From the NCBI GenBank assembly GCA_030531335.1, contig JAUNNV010000005.1, positions 1 through 33,136 of the forward strand: 33,136 nucleotides of DNA. The letters are read 5' to 3'. The position numbers and the translations under genes were made by a program. Position 1 is the first letter of the stretch. The number at the start of each line of letters is the position of its first letter. This DNA comes from Bacteroidales bacterium (GTDB taxonomy: Bacteria > Bacteroidota > Bacteroidia > Bacteroidales > Bacteroidaceae). Below the pieces are notes generated by a model. The model was not told the origin of the DNA and did no database searches. It saw nothing but the letters and a program-made list of their open reading frames with translations. Below, in pieces: positions 17,317-23,742 of this stretch.

Positions 17317-17346
17317 CAAAATTACCGTCAAGGTCACAAGTGACAA
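17317..17346 (-). promoter_or_regulatory. Promoter of the exporter operon
   Basis: On the minus strand TTG (17346-17344) and TAATTTTG (17324-17317) are 19 bases apart. This fits the Bacteroidota primary-sigma promoter. The predicted start near 17310 gives a leader of about 35 bases before the TolC-family gene. Confidence 0.75.
17333..17344. promoter_or_regulatory. 12-bp palindrome within the exporter promoter
   Basis: GTCAC-AA-GTGAC is an inverted repeat with perfect 5-bp arms, lying in the spacer and touching the -33 TTG of the exporter promoter. The position is typical of a repressor site. No candidate protein can be named from this window. Confidence 0.4.
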
Positions 17347-17373
17347 TGGATTCTTATCTCTCCAGCGTAAGAT

Positions 17374-17414
17374 TGTATTAAAACAATACACCTTTCTGTA
17401 TTAAAACAATACAC
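17374..17414. promoter_or_regulatory. Tandem palindromic operator sites upstream of the exporter operon
   Basis: TGTATTAAAACAATACAC occurs twice without change (17374-17391 and 17397-17414), separated by CTTTC. Each copy contains the inverted repeat GTATT-N5-AATAC. The centres are 23 bp apart, about 72 and 95 bases upstream of the predicted exporter transcription start. This is where an activator dimer pair would sit. The neighbouring Fis-type response regulator is the obvious candidate binder, by inference from position. Confidence 0.65.
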
Positions 17415-17562
17415 TTTCGGTTTGGAGGTGTCTAAAAATCGGCTTTTTGTGCACAAATAAGTTCATCCTAACATTGCCAAATGCCACATCAATATCGCGC
17501 CAAATGTACCATCGGATTAAGTAAAATGGTTGCTTTGGGTGACAAAAATCGTTAATAAACGC

Positions 17563-17593
17563 GCGGAAACTGCATTTTCTTATAGGTTTCCGC
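17563..17593. repeat. Inverted repeat in the divergent intergenic region
   Basis: GCGGAAAC (17563-17570) and GTTTCCGC (17586-17593) are perfect 8-bp arms around a 15-base A/T-rich loop. It lies just upstream of the -7 element serving the plus-strand genes. It could be a regulator site, a leader hairpin of an undetected transcript, or a remnant of a boundary. The rest of 17277-17650 holds only the promoter and operator elements listed separately; I see no gene in it. Confidence 0.4.
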
Positions 17594-17613
17594 TAATTTA
17601 CGCCCGAAATCAT

Positions 17614-17621
17614 TACTTTTG
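17614..17621 (+). promoter_or_regulatory. -7 element upstream of the broken ATPase/regulator genes
   Basis: TACTTTTG matches TAnnTTTG and lies 29 bases before the ATG at 17651. No good TTG lies at the right distance. No better candidate was found ahead of the response regulator, so this may drive the regulator genes through the pseudogene. Confidence 0.5.
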
Positions 17622-17784
17622 CACCAAAATCAGATTTAGGCCTTACTGCAATGCTTATAGGCAGAGACAAAGAAAAAATGACACTTCAGAATGCTCTTTC
17701 GGAAGAGTACTCTCAATTTATTGCCGTATATGGCAGACGTCGTGTAGGCAAGACTTTCCTTGTTCGTGAGGCGTACGATTATAA

Positions 17785-17947
17785 ATTCGCTTCGCAGATT
17801 TTCTTCCTCACCTCAGCAGACCACAAGCAAGCTTGGGCTCTGCGTTCGGTTCGTCGAAAATTCGCTTTGCAGATTTTCTTCCTCACCTCAGCAGACCACA
17901 AGCAAGCTTGGGCTCTGCGTTCGGTTCGTCGAAAATTCGCTTTGCAG
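17785..17947 (+). repeat. 75-bp tandem repeat, two full copies plus a 13-bp third start
   Basis: Units 17785-17859 and 17860-17934 differ at one base (GCTTCGCAG versus GCTTTGCAG). The first 13 bases recur at 17935-17947 before normal gene sequence resumes. Each unit has a central imperfect hairpin (CAGACCACAAGC with GCTTGGGCTCTG). The 150 bases are a multiple of three and sit between KFA and LQFAG of the ATPase, as a repeat inserted with a short flanking duplication would. Confidence 0.85.
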
Positions 17948-18108
17948 TTTGCTGGTGCTGCCAAACAGACTGCGAGGAAACAGCTGGTTCGTTTCCGTAG
18001 GGCATTGAAGGAACATGGTCAGAAAGATGCTCCCGAACTGACGAACTGGGGGGATGCTTTCAGTGAACTGAGGCGTTTTGTCGTCAATCTGCCTGAAGTC
18101 ATGGATTC

Positions 18109-18143
18109 CCATTCGACAGGCTCAGGGCAAGCCGGCTCACCAA
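18109..18143 (+). repeat. REP-like dispersed repeat inside the broken ATPase gene
   Basis: The core ATTCGACAGGCTCAGGGC (18111-18128) followed by AAGCCGGCTCACC is a sequence type I recognise as a short dispersed repeat in many bacterial genomes. It is translated as STGSGQAG on one strand and CPEPVE on the other. It lies in a part of the gene where intact relatives have only a short variable linker before the Walker B strand. Confidence 0.6.
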
Positions 18144-18399
18144 CCAAGAAGGTTGTGTTCCTTGACGAACTTCCCCGGATGGATGCGCCACGTTCTGGCT
18201 TCCTGTCTGAGATAGGGTCGTTCGGGGGAATGGGTGGGCATCCTCGCGATGAGGATATTGTCTTTGTCGCATGCGGTAGTAGTGATGACAATGGCGCTTT
18301 CACCGATATTCTATTGCCACAGAAGGGTTGGTGCATAACGAACATTGGGGTGAGGTGCGGGCGGAAATACAGTTGAACGATTCATACGAGCTTTAAGCC

Positions 18400-18921
18400 A
18401 TGGCAAACTACGGAACCATACTTGTTGTGGACGACAACACGTCCATCTTCACTACTCTGGAGATATGCTTGGATGGGGTCTTCGAGCGCATTCTTTCCCT
18501 TACCAAACCGGAGAACATCCTGACTACTCTTGAACAGGTGGCGGTTGACATCATTCTGCTCGACATGAACTTCTCTCTTGGGGTGAACAATGGCCACGAA
18601 GGATTGATGTGGGTGCAGGCTGTTCACCGCAGGCACCCGGATATCCCTATCGTGCTGATGACGGCATACGCAGATGTGAAACTGGCTGTCAAGGGCTTGA
18701 AGAGTGGCGCTGTGGATTTCGTCGTGAAACCATGGGACAACCACGAGCTGATCCGTGTGCTCAAGGACGCCATTGATGCCAATACGGAGGTTGTTCCATT
18801 GGAGAGGATGGAAGAGGAGCATGTGCGCAAGGTGGTGGATAAGTGTCACGGCAATATCAGCAAGGCTGCCGAACTGCTTGAGATCTCACGTCAACGGTTA
18901 TACAAAAAGTTGGGCAAATGA
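18400..18921 (+). CDS. Response regulator: receiver plus Fis-type HTH, no AAA+ domain
   Basis: A 173-residue regulator. Residues 5-120 form a receiver with Asp11/Asp12, phospho-acceptor Asp55 (IILLDMNFS), Thr88 (LMTAYADV) and Lys110 (VVKPWDN). Residues about 133-173 (LERMEEEHVRKVVDKCHGNISKAAELLEISRQRLYKKLG) are a Fis-family helix-turn-helix, the C-terminal end of NtrC-type activators. The receiver sequence also resembles that of Bacteroidota sigma54-dependent regulators linked to MacB-like pumps. The central sigma54 AAA+ ATPase module of about 240 residues is absent. It probably controls the divergent exporter operon. The ATG at 18400 follows a weak ribosome site and comes 23 bases after the broken ATPase frame ends. 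Its stop overlaps the kinase start (ATGA). Confidence 0.88.
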   Translation: MANYGTILVVDDNTSIFTTLEICLDGVFERILSLTKPENILTTLEQVAVDIILLDMNFSLGVNNGHEGLMWVQAVHRRHPDIPIVLMTAYADVKLAVKGLKSGAVDFVVKPWDNHELIRVLKDAIDANTEVVPLERMEEEHVRKVVDKCHGNISKAAELLEISRQRLYKKLGK

Positions 18922-19772
18922 CAACAGTTGTAGTCTTGGTCGTCGTCATCGTTTTCGTTGGCATGGCCTTCTTCTTTCATCATCAGAACAGATTGAAATT
19001 GCGTGCCCGACTGATGCGCGAGGCTGTCAGGAATCACGAATTCACCTTCCATCTGCCTGTCAGAGGTTTGTTTTATGGCGAAAGAGCATTGCAGGAGGCC
19101 CTGAACGGTCTCGGGCAGGACATCAACAAACTGGTGGCTCAGAAGGAAGTGGAGTCATGGCAGAAGCTCACGCGCGTGCTTACACATGAGATAATGAATG
19201 TGTGCACTCCCATCCAGAGTATCAGTCAGGCCTATCTTGAGCATCCCAAGGTCGTAGGCACATCGTTGGAGAAAGGCATCCATGCCATCAATGAGGCAGC
19301 CGGCAATCTGGTGGCCTTTGTGGTTGGCTATCGCAAGCTTACCCAACTTCAGGAGCCTGTCATCGCTTCCCTGCAACTGAAATGTCTCGTCGCAAGCATC
19401 ATGGCCTTATACCCCAATGTGGCTTGGAAGGTCGATATTCCAGAAGATACTGTCGTCAATACCGACGAGTCTCTCCTGCGTCAGGTTCTTGGCAACATCA
19501 TTAAGAATGCCATGGAAGCCGATGCCCAAATCGTGGAATGTGCTTGGAGGGAATCTGCTCTTCGCATCAGCAATAATGGCACACCGATTCCCGCGGAAGT
19601 CAGAAGAGACATCTTCGTCCCATTCTACACCACCAAATCTACAGGAACCGGAATAGGCCTTGCGTTGTCCCGACAAATCATGGCTATGTTGGGCGGTTCG
19701 CTTGAACTAACGGGAAAAGCCGATAGCGGTTATCACGTCACCTTTGTGTTGGACTTGGGACAAAACAAATAG
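18918..19772 (+). CDS. Sensor histidine kinase without a sensing domain
   Basis: A 284-residue kinase, partner of the upstream response regulator (4-base ATGA overlap). One TM helix (about residues 3-20) anchors it, followed by a short linker and a helical region. The dimerisation/phospho-acceptor helix has His90 in VLTHEIMN. The ATP-binding domain has an N box (NIIKNAMEA) and a G2 box (GTGIGLALSRQIM). The G1 box is diverged (ISNNGTPIP where DxGxGI is usual). No periplasmic loop or PAS/HAMP domain is visible, so it must sense through the membrane helix, through the pump components, or through a partner. It converges with the phosphoesterase gene, 30 bases away. Confidence 0.88.
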   Translation: MTTVVVLVVVIVFVGMAFFFHHQNRLKLRARLMREAVRNHEFTFHLPVRGLFYGERALQEALNGLGQDINKLVAQKEVESWQKLTRVLTHEIMNVCTPIQSISQAYLEHPKVVGTSLEKGIHAINEAAGNLVAFVVGYRKLTQLQEPVIASLQLKCLVASIMALYPNVAWKVDIPEDTVVNTDESLLRQVLGNIIKNAMEADAQIVECAWRESALRISNNGTPIPAEVRRDIFVPFYTTKSTGTGIGLALSRQIMAMLGGSLELTGKADSGYHVTFVLDLGQNK

Positions 19773-19802
19773 GGGATGGCCCACTGCTGTGTTGCCAGGA
19801 CA

Positions 19803-20966
19803 TTATTTGGCACGAAACACTTGATTGGTCACCTCCTTGCCTTCCGTGTTCAGCACACGAACCACAAGTTGGCTCCCCTCGGTATGGGCATCGATGATGC
19901 CATTGTTCGAGTTGACCAACACCGGGTACCTCACGGTGTTGTCGGCCGGATGGAACGAATCGCGGTGTGTGTGTCCGCACAACATCACGTCGATGCTCAT
20001 TTCGTTCAGAATAGGTGTGAACTTTTGCAAGCAATCCATCCCACCATGCCAATTGTTCTTTTTCACCACGGTGGGCATGTGTACAACCACAACACGGAAC
20101 TTTGCATCGCGCACGTCTGGGTTGTCGCGAAGGGTCTTCAGCCATTCGGCTTGTTCCGACCGATAGGTGTCGTAGGCTACGATGCCGCCATACTCAATGT
20201 CGGAATCTGGCTTGTCCTCGCCCGAATCTAAACAAATGAAGCAGACAGGCCCTTGCCGGAAGGTGAAATACAGATTGGGTTGGCGAGGGTTGAAATAGTC
20301 GTGGAAGTGGAAGGCAAATTCTCCGCGTGTCTCGTGGTTGCCCCGCACGTAGTATGGACATTTTTCCTTTGCGAAAAGGTTGACACACTCTGTCATGAAC
20401 TGTGAGAAGACGGAGTCGCGTTGGTTGAAAATCGAAACCATGTCGCCGTTGAACATGATGATGTCGCGATTCTGATAATCGGCTATGCCAAGCAACTTGG
20501 TGATGAGGCCACGCCGTCCGTGAATGTCGTTCATGACGACAAACGATGTCTCTGCTTTCCGAGGATCCAGGGTGGTGAAGCGCAGGGGTTCTACCTGATA
20601 TACGGCAGTGGCTGCCACCATGCCATATCTTACATAGATGGCTTGGTGTGAAAGGACTTCCTGCGAGTAGATGCGGTAGCGATAGGTGGTTCCGGGTTGC
20701 AGCCCCTTGATGGCTACTGCATGCAAGGTGGATTCGCGCTTGATGCCGATGTTGGTGTCGAAAATCTTCGGACGCTCTTCCGCATAGAAGTGTGTGCCGT
20801 CGTCGGGTGCTATCTCCACCCATCCGATGGAGGTGGCGCTTGCCTCCCACACAATCGTGGCTTCCGTGTCGGTCACATTCTGCAGATAGGGGCCATAGAG
20901 ATTCTTAAACTGTGCGCTACACACACATGGCAACGCAATACAGAACAAAAGGATGATTCGTTTCAT
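19803..20966 (-). CDS. Calcineurin-like phosphoesterase with a purple-acid-phosphatase-type N domain
   Basis: A 387-residue exported protein with signal peptide (1-18, ending CSA). Residues about 20-132 form a fibronectin-III-like domain (GPYLQNVTDTEATIVWEA...LQPGTTYRYRIYS) as in purple acid phosphatases. The metallophosphoesterase core has all five motifs: NDIHG (Asp147, His149), GDMV (Asp175), GNHE (Asn210, His211), VVHMP (His296) and GHTH (His332, His334). It hydrolyses phosphate mono- or diesters in the periplasm; the substrate is unknown. It is the last gene of the PASTA-ddl operon, 36 bases after the lipoprotein gene. Confidence 0.9.
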   Translation of the reverse strand: MKRIILLFCIALPCVCSAQFKNLYGPYLQNVTDTEATIVWEASATSIGWVEIAPDDGTHFYAEERPKIFDTNIGIKRESTLHAVAIKGLQPGTTYRYRIYSQEVLSHQAIYVRYGMVAATAVYQVEPLRFTTLDPRKAETSFVVMNDIHGRRGLITKLLGIADYQNRDIIMFNGDMVSIFNQRDSVFSQFMTECVNLFAKEKCPYYVRGNHETRGEFAFHFHDYFNPRQPNLYFTFRQGPVCFICLDSGEDKPDSDIEYGGIVAYDTYRSEQAEWLKTLRDNPDVRDAKFRVVVVHMPTVVKKNNWHGGMDCLQKFTPILNEMSIDVMLCGHTHRDSFHPADNTVRYPVLVNSNNGIIDAHTEGSQLVVRVLNTEGKEVTNQVFRAK

Positions 20967-21002
20967 ACGTAAAAAAAATTATTTAAGGCTTGGTCTCTTT
21001 TT

Positions 21003-21614
21003 TCAGAATGGTCTCACCGTGTAGCTTTGCATTCCCTCGTATGTGTTCACGCAAAATTCTAAGGCATTGCCTTTGTCTATCCACTCGGCATATTGCGAGA
21101 GTGGTACCGACGCATACACCTTTTCATAGAACCCTTCGATGTCGTTCTTTCGGTCGTGGATGAAGGTGATGCGCATATTGGTGTCGTCAATCTGCTCGAT
21201 GGCAAAGCCAAAATCGTGTTTCGCGTCGTGGGCCATCACTTCGAGCACCATATTGAGATACGTTCCGCTTTGCCAAACGCTTTGCACCTTCACCGGGTCG
21301 GTCTGAAAATCCGTATGATGTTGGGGGTAGGATGAAAGTGTTTTGGCAACAGCATACACCTTGGCATTTTGGGCATCGAGCAACTCAAAGCGACACACAA
21401 CCCGGTACAGGCTGTCGCGGACAAAGTCGTCCAGATTGCATGAGCTGGTAAAAGCGTATTGTTGCCCATCGTCGGTTTGCATCCAATGCTCGCGATGGCC
21501 CGACGATATGCGCATATCTACAAACGATGTGACCAAATCGGGATAGGCTGGCGCATCGTTTCCACAGGAGGCCAACAGTGTCATTCCCAATATGATTGCA
21601 AGGCACCACTTCAT
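21003..21614 (-). CDS. NigD-like lipoprotein
   Basis: A 203-residue lipoprotein with signal peptide and lipobox LLASC (Cys17). The layout of two small beta domains fits the NigD-like family of Bacteroidota: an early QTDDGQQYAFTSS strand, VRDSLYRVVCRFELLD, and then DPVKVQSVWQSGTYLNMVLEVMAH. Its function is unknown; some members sit beside toxin or surface-protein genes. The start overlaps the acyltransferase stop in ATGA, so it is translationally coupled within the ddl operon. The family call rests on pattern recognition of short segments. Confidence 0.6.
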   Translation of the reverse strand: MKWCLAIILGMTLLASCGNDAPAYPDLVTSFVDMRISSGHREHWMQTDDGQQYAFTSSCNLDDFVRDSLYRVVCRFELLDAQNAKVYAVAKTLSSYPQHHTDFQTDPVKVQSVWQSGTYLNMVLEVMAHDAKHDFGFAIEQIDDTNMRITFIHDRKNDIEGFYEKVYASVPLSQYAEWIDKGNALEFCVNTYEGMQSYTVRPF

Positions 21615-22759
21615 TGGATTGCCTCAAGATGGTTTTTCAGTGGGTTGGCATACATTTCAAGGATTCTTTCGCGTAGGAATGGGATGTCCTTGTCGGGCAA
21701 TTCAATCTTGCCGATTTGCTGTTGCAGGTATTGCTCGAACCGATCTCTTTCTTCGGAGGAGTACATGCCGTCGCCTCTTCCCTCAAGCATGTCGAGTGCC
21801 ACCCTGTTGCACGGATATATGCGGTAGTTTTGGTGGATATGACGGTCGATGCGTTTTGCCATGAAGCCGAAGAGCTCTGTCTTGGGCAGGTGCATCCTGC
21901 CTATTTCGTCGAGTTCGTCGTTGAGGCAACAGGACGTTTGGAAATGTATGTGCCCTTTGTAACCGAAGATTCCCGTCTGCATGCTCAGCAGGTCGTCTTG
22001 GGGGGATTTTCTGAAATCGGCATCGTCGCGTTTCTGTTGTGCTTCCTTGGCCTTCAGATAATCGCAGGGGTCGTACTCGTACGACAACGACAGTGGCACC
22101 AGATTGAGTTGCCTCAAACTCTCTATGGGGGATCCTTCGCCACCCATGGCCATCATTTTCAAGACACTGTCTTGGGTGCGGTCGTTGGAATCCTTCGCGC
22201 GTCCCTGACGTTGTGCTATCCAGATGTTCTCGTTTTTCTGGGTCGCGGCGAAATGGATGTAACGCGACAGTTGGACAGATGCTTGCAATTGTTTGCGCAA
22301 ACCCAAGCCTCGTTTCACGACAAAGGCCTTGCAGATACGTACAAGCGTCTCTATCCATTTGCGGGCCAGAAGGTTGTCGCCGATTGCGATCTCAACGGTG
22401 TTCATGTCTTCATTGATCAGTCCGTAGCAAAGTAAGGCTGGGTCAACGACGATGTCGCGATGGTTGGAGATGAAGGTGTAGTGGGTTTGTCGGTCGGTCA
22501 ATCGCGAGCAGTCGAAATCGGCGCCATCGGTATGTTGTTGTATGATGCTGGTGATGAAATCATATACAAACACCTTCTCGAAATCGCGCCCGGATTTGCA
22601 CTGCTGCATTTTGGCGCGGACAACGTCTATGGTGATTTGTGGGAAAAGAAGCTTCGCCAGTCCTTGGAACTGCTCGTCGGCAAGCAGGCGTTCGAATGCT
22701 TCCGGCAACTCTTCTTCGCAATACGGACGAATGTCGTCAAACTCGTTGGGAATATTCAT
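21611..22759 (-). CDS. 1-acyl-glycerol-3-phosphate acyltransferase-like protein
   Basis: A 382-residue PlsB/PlsC-superfamily acyltransferase found in Bacteroidota. The catalytic motif reads FISNHRDIVVDPALL with His100 and Asp106, a spacing of five residues instead of the usual four. Further blocks fit the fold: EIAIGDNLLARKWIETLVRICKAFVVKRG (acceptor-site Gly and Arg region) and IWIAQRQGRAKDSNDRTQ (the EGTRS-like block). It should move a fatty acyl group to a glycerophosphate-type acceptor at the inner membrane. The start at 22759 was chosen because its ATG overlaps the ddl stop in ATGA; upstream in-frame codons lie inside ddl and encode no family sequence. Confidence 0.83.
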   Translation of the reverse strand: MNIPNEFDDIRPYCEEELPEAFERLLADEQFQGLAKLLFPQITIDVVRAKMQQCKSGRDFEKVFVYDFITSIIQQHTDGADFDCSRLTDRQTHYTFISNHRDIVVDPALLCYGLINEDMNTVEIAIGDNLLARKWIETLVRICKAFVVKRGLGLRKQLQASVQLSRYIHFAATQKNENIWIAQRQGRAKDSNDRTQDSVLKMMAMGGEGSPIESLRQLNLVPLSLSYEYDPCDYLKAKEAQQKRDDADFRKSPQDDLLSMQTGIFGYKGHIHFQTSCCLNDELDEIGRMHLPKTELFGFMAKRIDRHIHQNYRIYPCNRVALDMLEGRGDGMYSSEERDRFEQYLQQQIGKIELPDKDIPFLRERILEMYANPLKNHLEAIQ

Positions 22760-23742
22760 GATTGTTGGATTTTTTCTTCGATAATTTCGGTCAGCACATC
22801 CTCTACGTCCAAGCCTGCGGCACGGATTTGCTGGGGAATGAAACTCGTGGCTGTCATGCCTGGGGTGGTATTCACCTCTATCAGGTTTATTTTGCCCTCG
22901 GGGGTGACGATGTAGTCGATACGGATGATTCCGCTGCATCCCATGATGTCGTAGATGGTCGATGTGAGCAGCCGAATTCGTTCGGCCGTTTCCTCAGGGA
23001 TGCGGGCGGGTGTTATCTCATCGACCTGGCCATTGTATTTGGCGTCATAGTCGAAGAATTCGTTGGCTGTCACCACCTCGGTAAGCGGGAATACGACTTC
23101 CTTGGAGCTTGTCTTGTAACAACCGCACGTGACCTCGGTGCCAGCAACAAAACTCTCCACCACCACATCGCCTCCCTCGGCAAAGGCCTTTTCCATGGCC
23201 GGAAGAAGTTGTTCCTTTGTCTTGACTTTTGAAATGCCGAAGCTGCTGCCGTCGGCATTGGGTTTCACGAAGCAGGGCAATCCCACCTTGTCGATTACTT
23301 CGTCGGTGTCAACCTTGAATCCATGCCGCATGAACACGGAGTCGGCCACCCGGACACCAAAGCCTTTCAGATACTGGTTGCATGTGAACTTGTGGAAGGT
23401 CATGGATGAAGCCAGCACGCCACAGCCTGAATAAGGGATGTCCAACAGGTCGAAATATCCTTGCAGGATTCCATTTTCTCCGGGAGTCCCATGGATGATG
23501 ATGTATGCGAAATCGAAGGTCTTGCGCCGTTTGCGCTCCTCAAAGCTGAAGTCATTACGGTCGATGATTGCCTTACGACCGTTTTTCAGTACTACATGCC
23601 AGTCGAGTCCGCGCATTTCCACAATATATGGGTTGTAACGCTCCTTGTCCAAGAATGACTGGATTCCCTGGGCGCTTCGCAGCGAAACCTCGAACTCGCT
23701 GGAGTCGCCGCCACACACAATGGCTATGGTTCTTTTTTTCAT
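22756..23742 (-). CDS. ddl: D-alanine--D-alanine ligase
   Basis: A 328-residue ATP-grasp enzyme that joins two D-alanines for the peptidoglycan pentapeptide. Motifs: IVCGGDSSEFEVSLRSA (N-terminal nucleotide-fold loop with the catalytic Glu), HGTPGENG, PCFVKPNADGSSFGISKV (ATP loop), NEFFDYDAKYNG (omega loop) and INLIEVNTTPGMTATSF (metal site). Tyr is kept in the DAKY motif, where known D-Ala-D-lactate ligases of Leuconostoc type carry Phe. This points to ordinary, vancomycin-binding D-Ala-D-Ala. The start overlaps the stop of the pseudouridine synthase gene in ATGA. Confidence 0.96.
   Translation of the reverse strand: MKKRTIAIVCGGDSSEFEVSLRSAQGIQSFLDKERYNPYIVEMRGLDWHVVLKNGRKAIIDRNDFSFEERKRRKTFDFAYIIIHGTPGENGILQGYFDLLDIPYSGCGVLASSMTFHKFTCNQYLKGFGVRVADSVFMRHGFKVDTDEVIDKVGLPCFVKPNADGSSFGISKVKTKEQLLPAMEKAFAEGGDVVVESFVAGTEVTCGCYKTSSKEVVFPLTEVVTANEFFDYDAKYNGQVDEITPARIPEETAERIRLLTSTIYDIMGCSGIIRIDYIVTPEGKINLIEVNTTPGMTATSFIPQQIRAAGLDVEDVLTEIIEEKIQQS

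Larger units (their letters stand above)
17651..18376 (+). pseudogene. Degraded AAA ATPase (archaeal-ATPase/DUF234 type) with repeat insertions
   Basis: The open frame encodes 241 residues, while intact relatives are roughly 350-470. The start MLIGRDKEKMTLQNAL, Walker A region VYGRRRVGKTFLVRE (about residues 26-40) and the Walker B region KKVVFLDELPRMDAPRSGFLSEI are those of the DEXX-box ATPases common in Bacteroidota. After Walker B the expected FWNGWA...VCGSATSW block is distorted (FGGMGGHPRDEDIVFVACGSSDDNG) and the whole C-terminal half is missing. Two foreign segments interrupt it in frame: about 50 residues made of a 25-residue unit repeated twice after KFA, and a STGSGQAG-type segment before the Walker B strand. 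Intact members are of uncertain function and some are linked to toxin-like or mobile contexts. Loss of function is inferred. A rapidly changing functional gene is the alternative. Confidence 0.72.

Noticed and set aside
17310-17330. Sigma54 (-24/-12) promoter before the TolC-family gene
   Set aside because: TTGCA at -12 is present but the -24 GG reads GA and little else matches. A full primary-sigma promoter overlaps the same place, and the local regulator has no AAA+ domain.
17785-17947. CRISPR array
   Set aside because: The two units abut directly with no spacers and the 75-bp unit is too long for a CRISPR repeat. It is a tandem repeat in a coding frame.
22756-23742. D-Ala-D-lactate (vancomycin resistance-like) ligase
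   Set aside because: The omega loop keeps Tyr in DAKY, as in D-Ala-D-Ala ligases, and no VanH/VanX-like genes are present.
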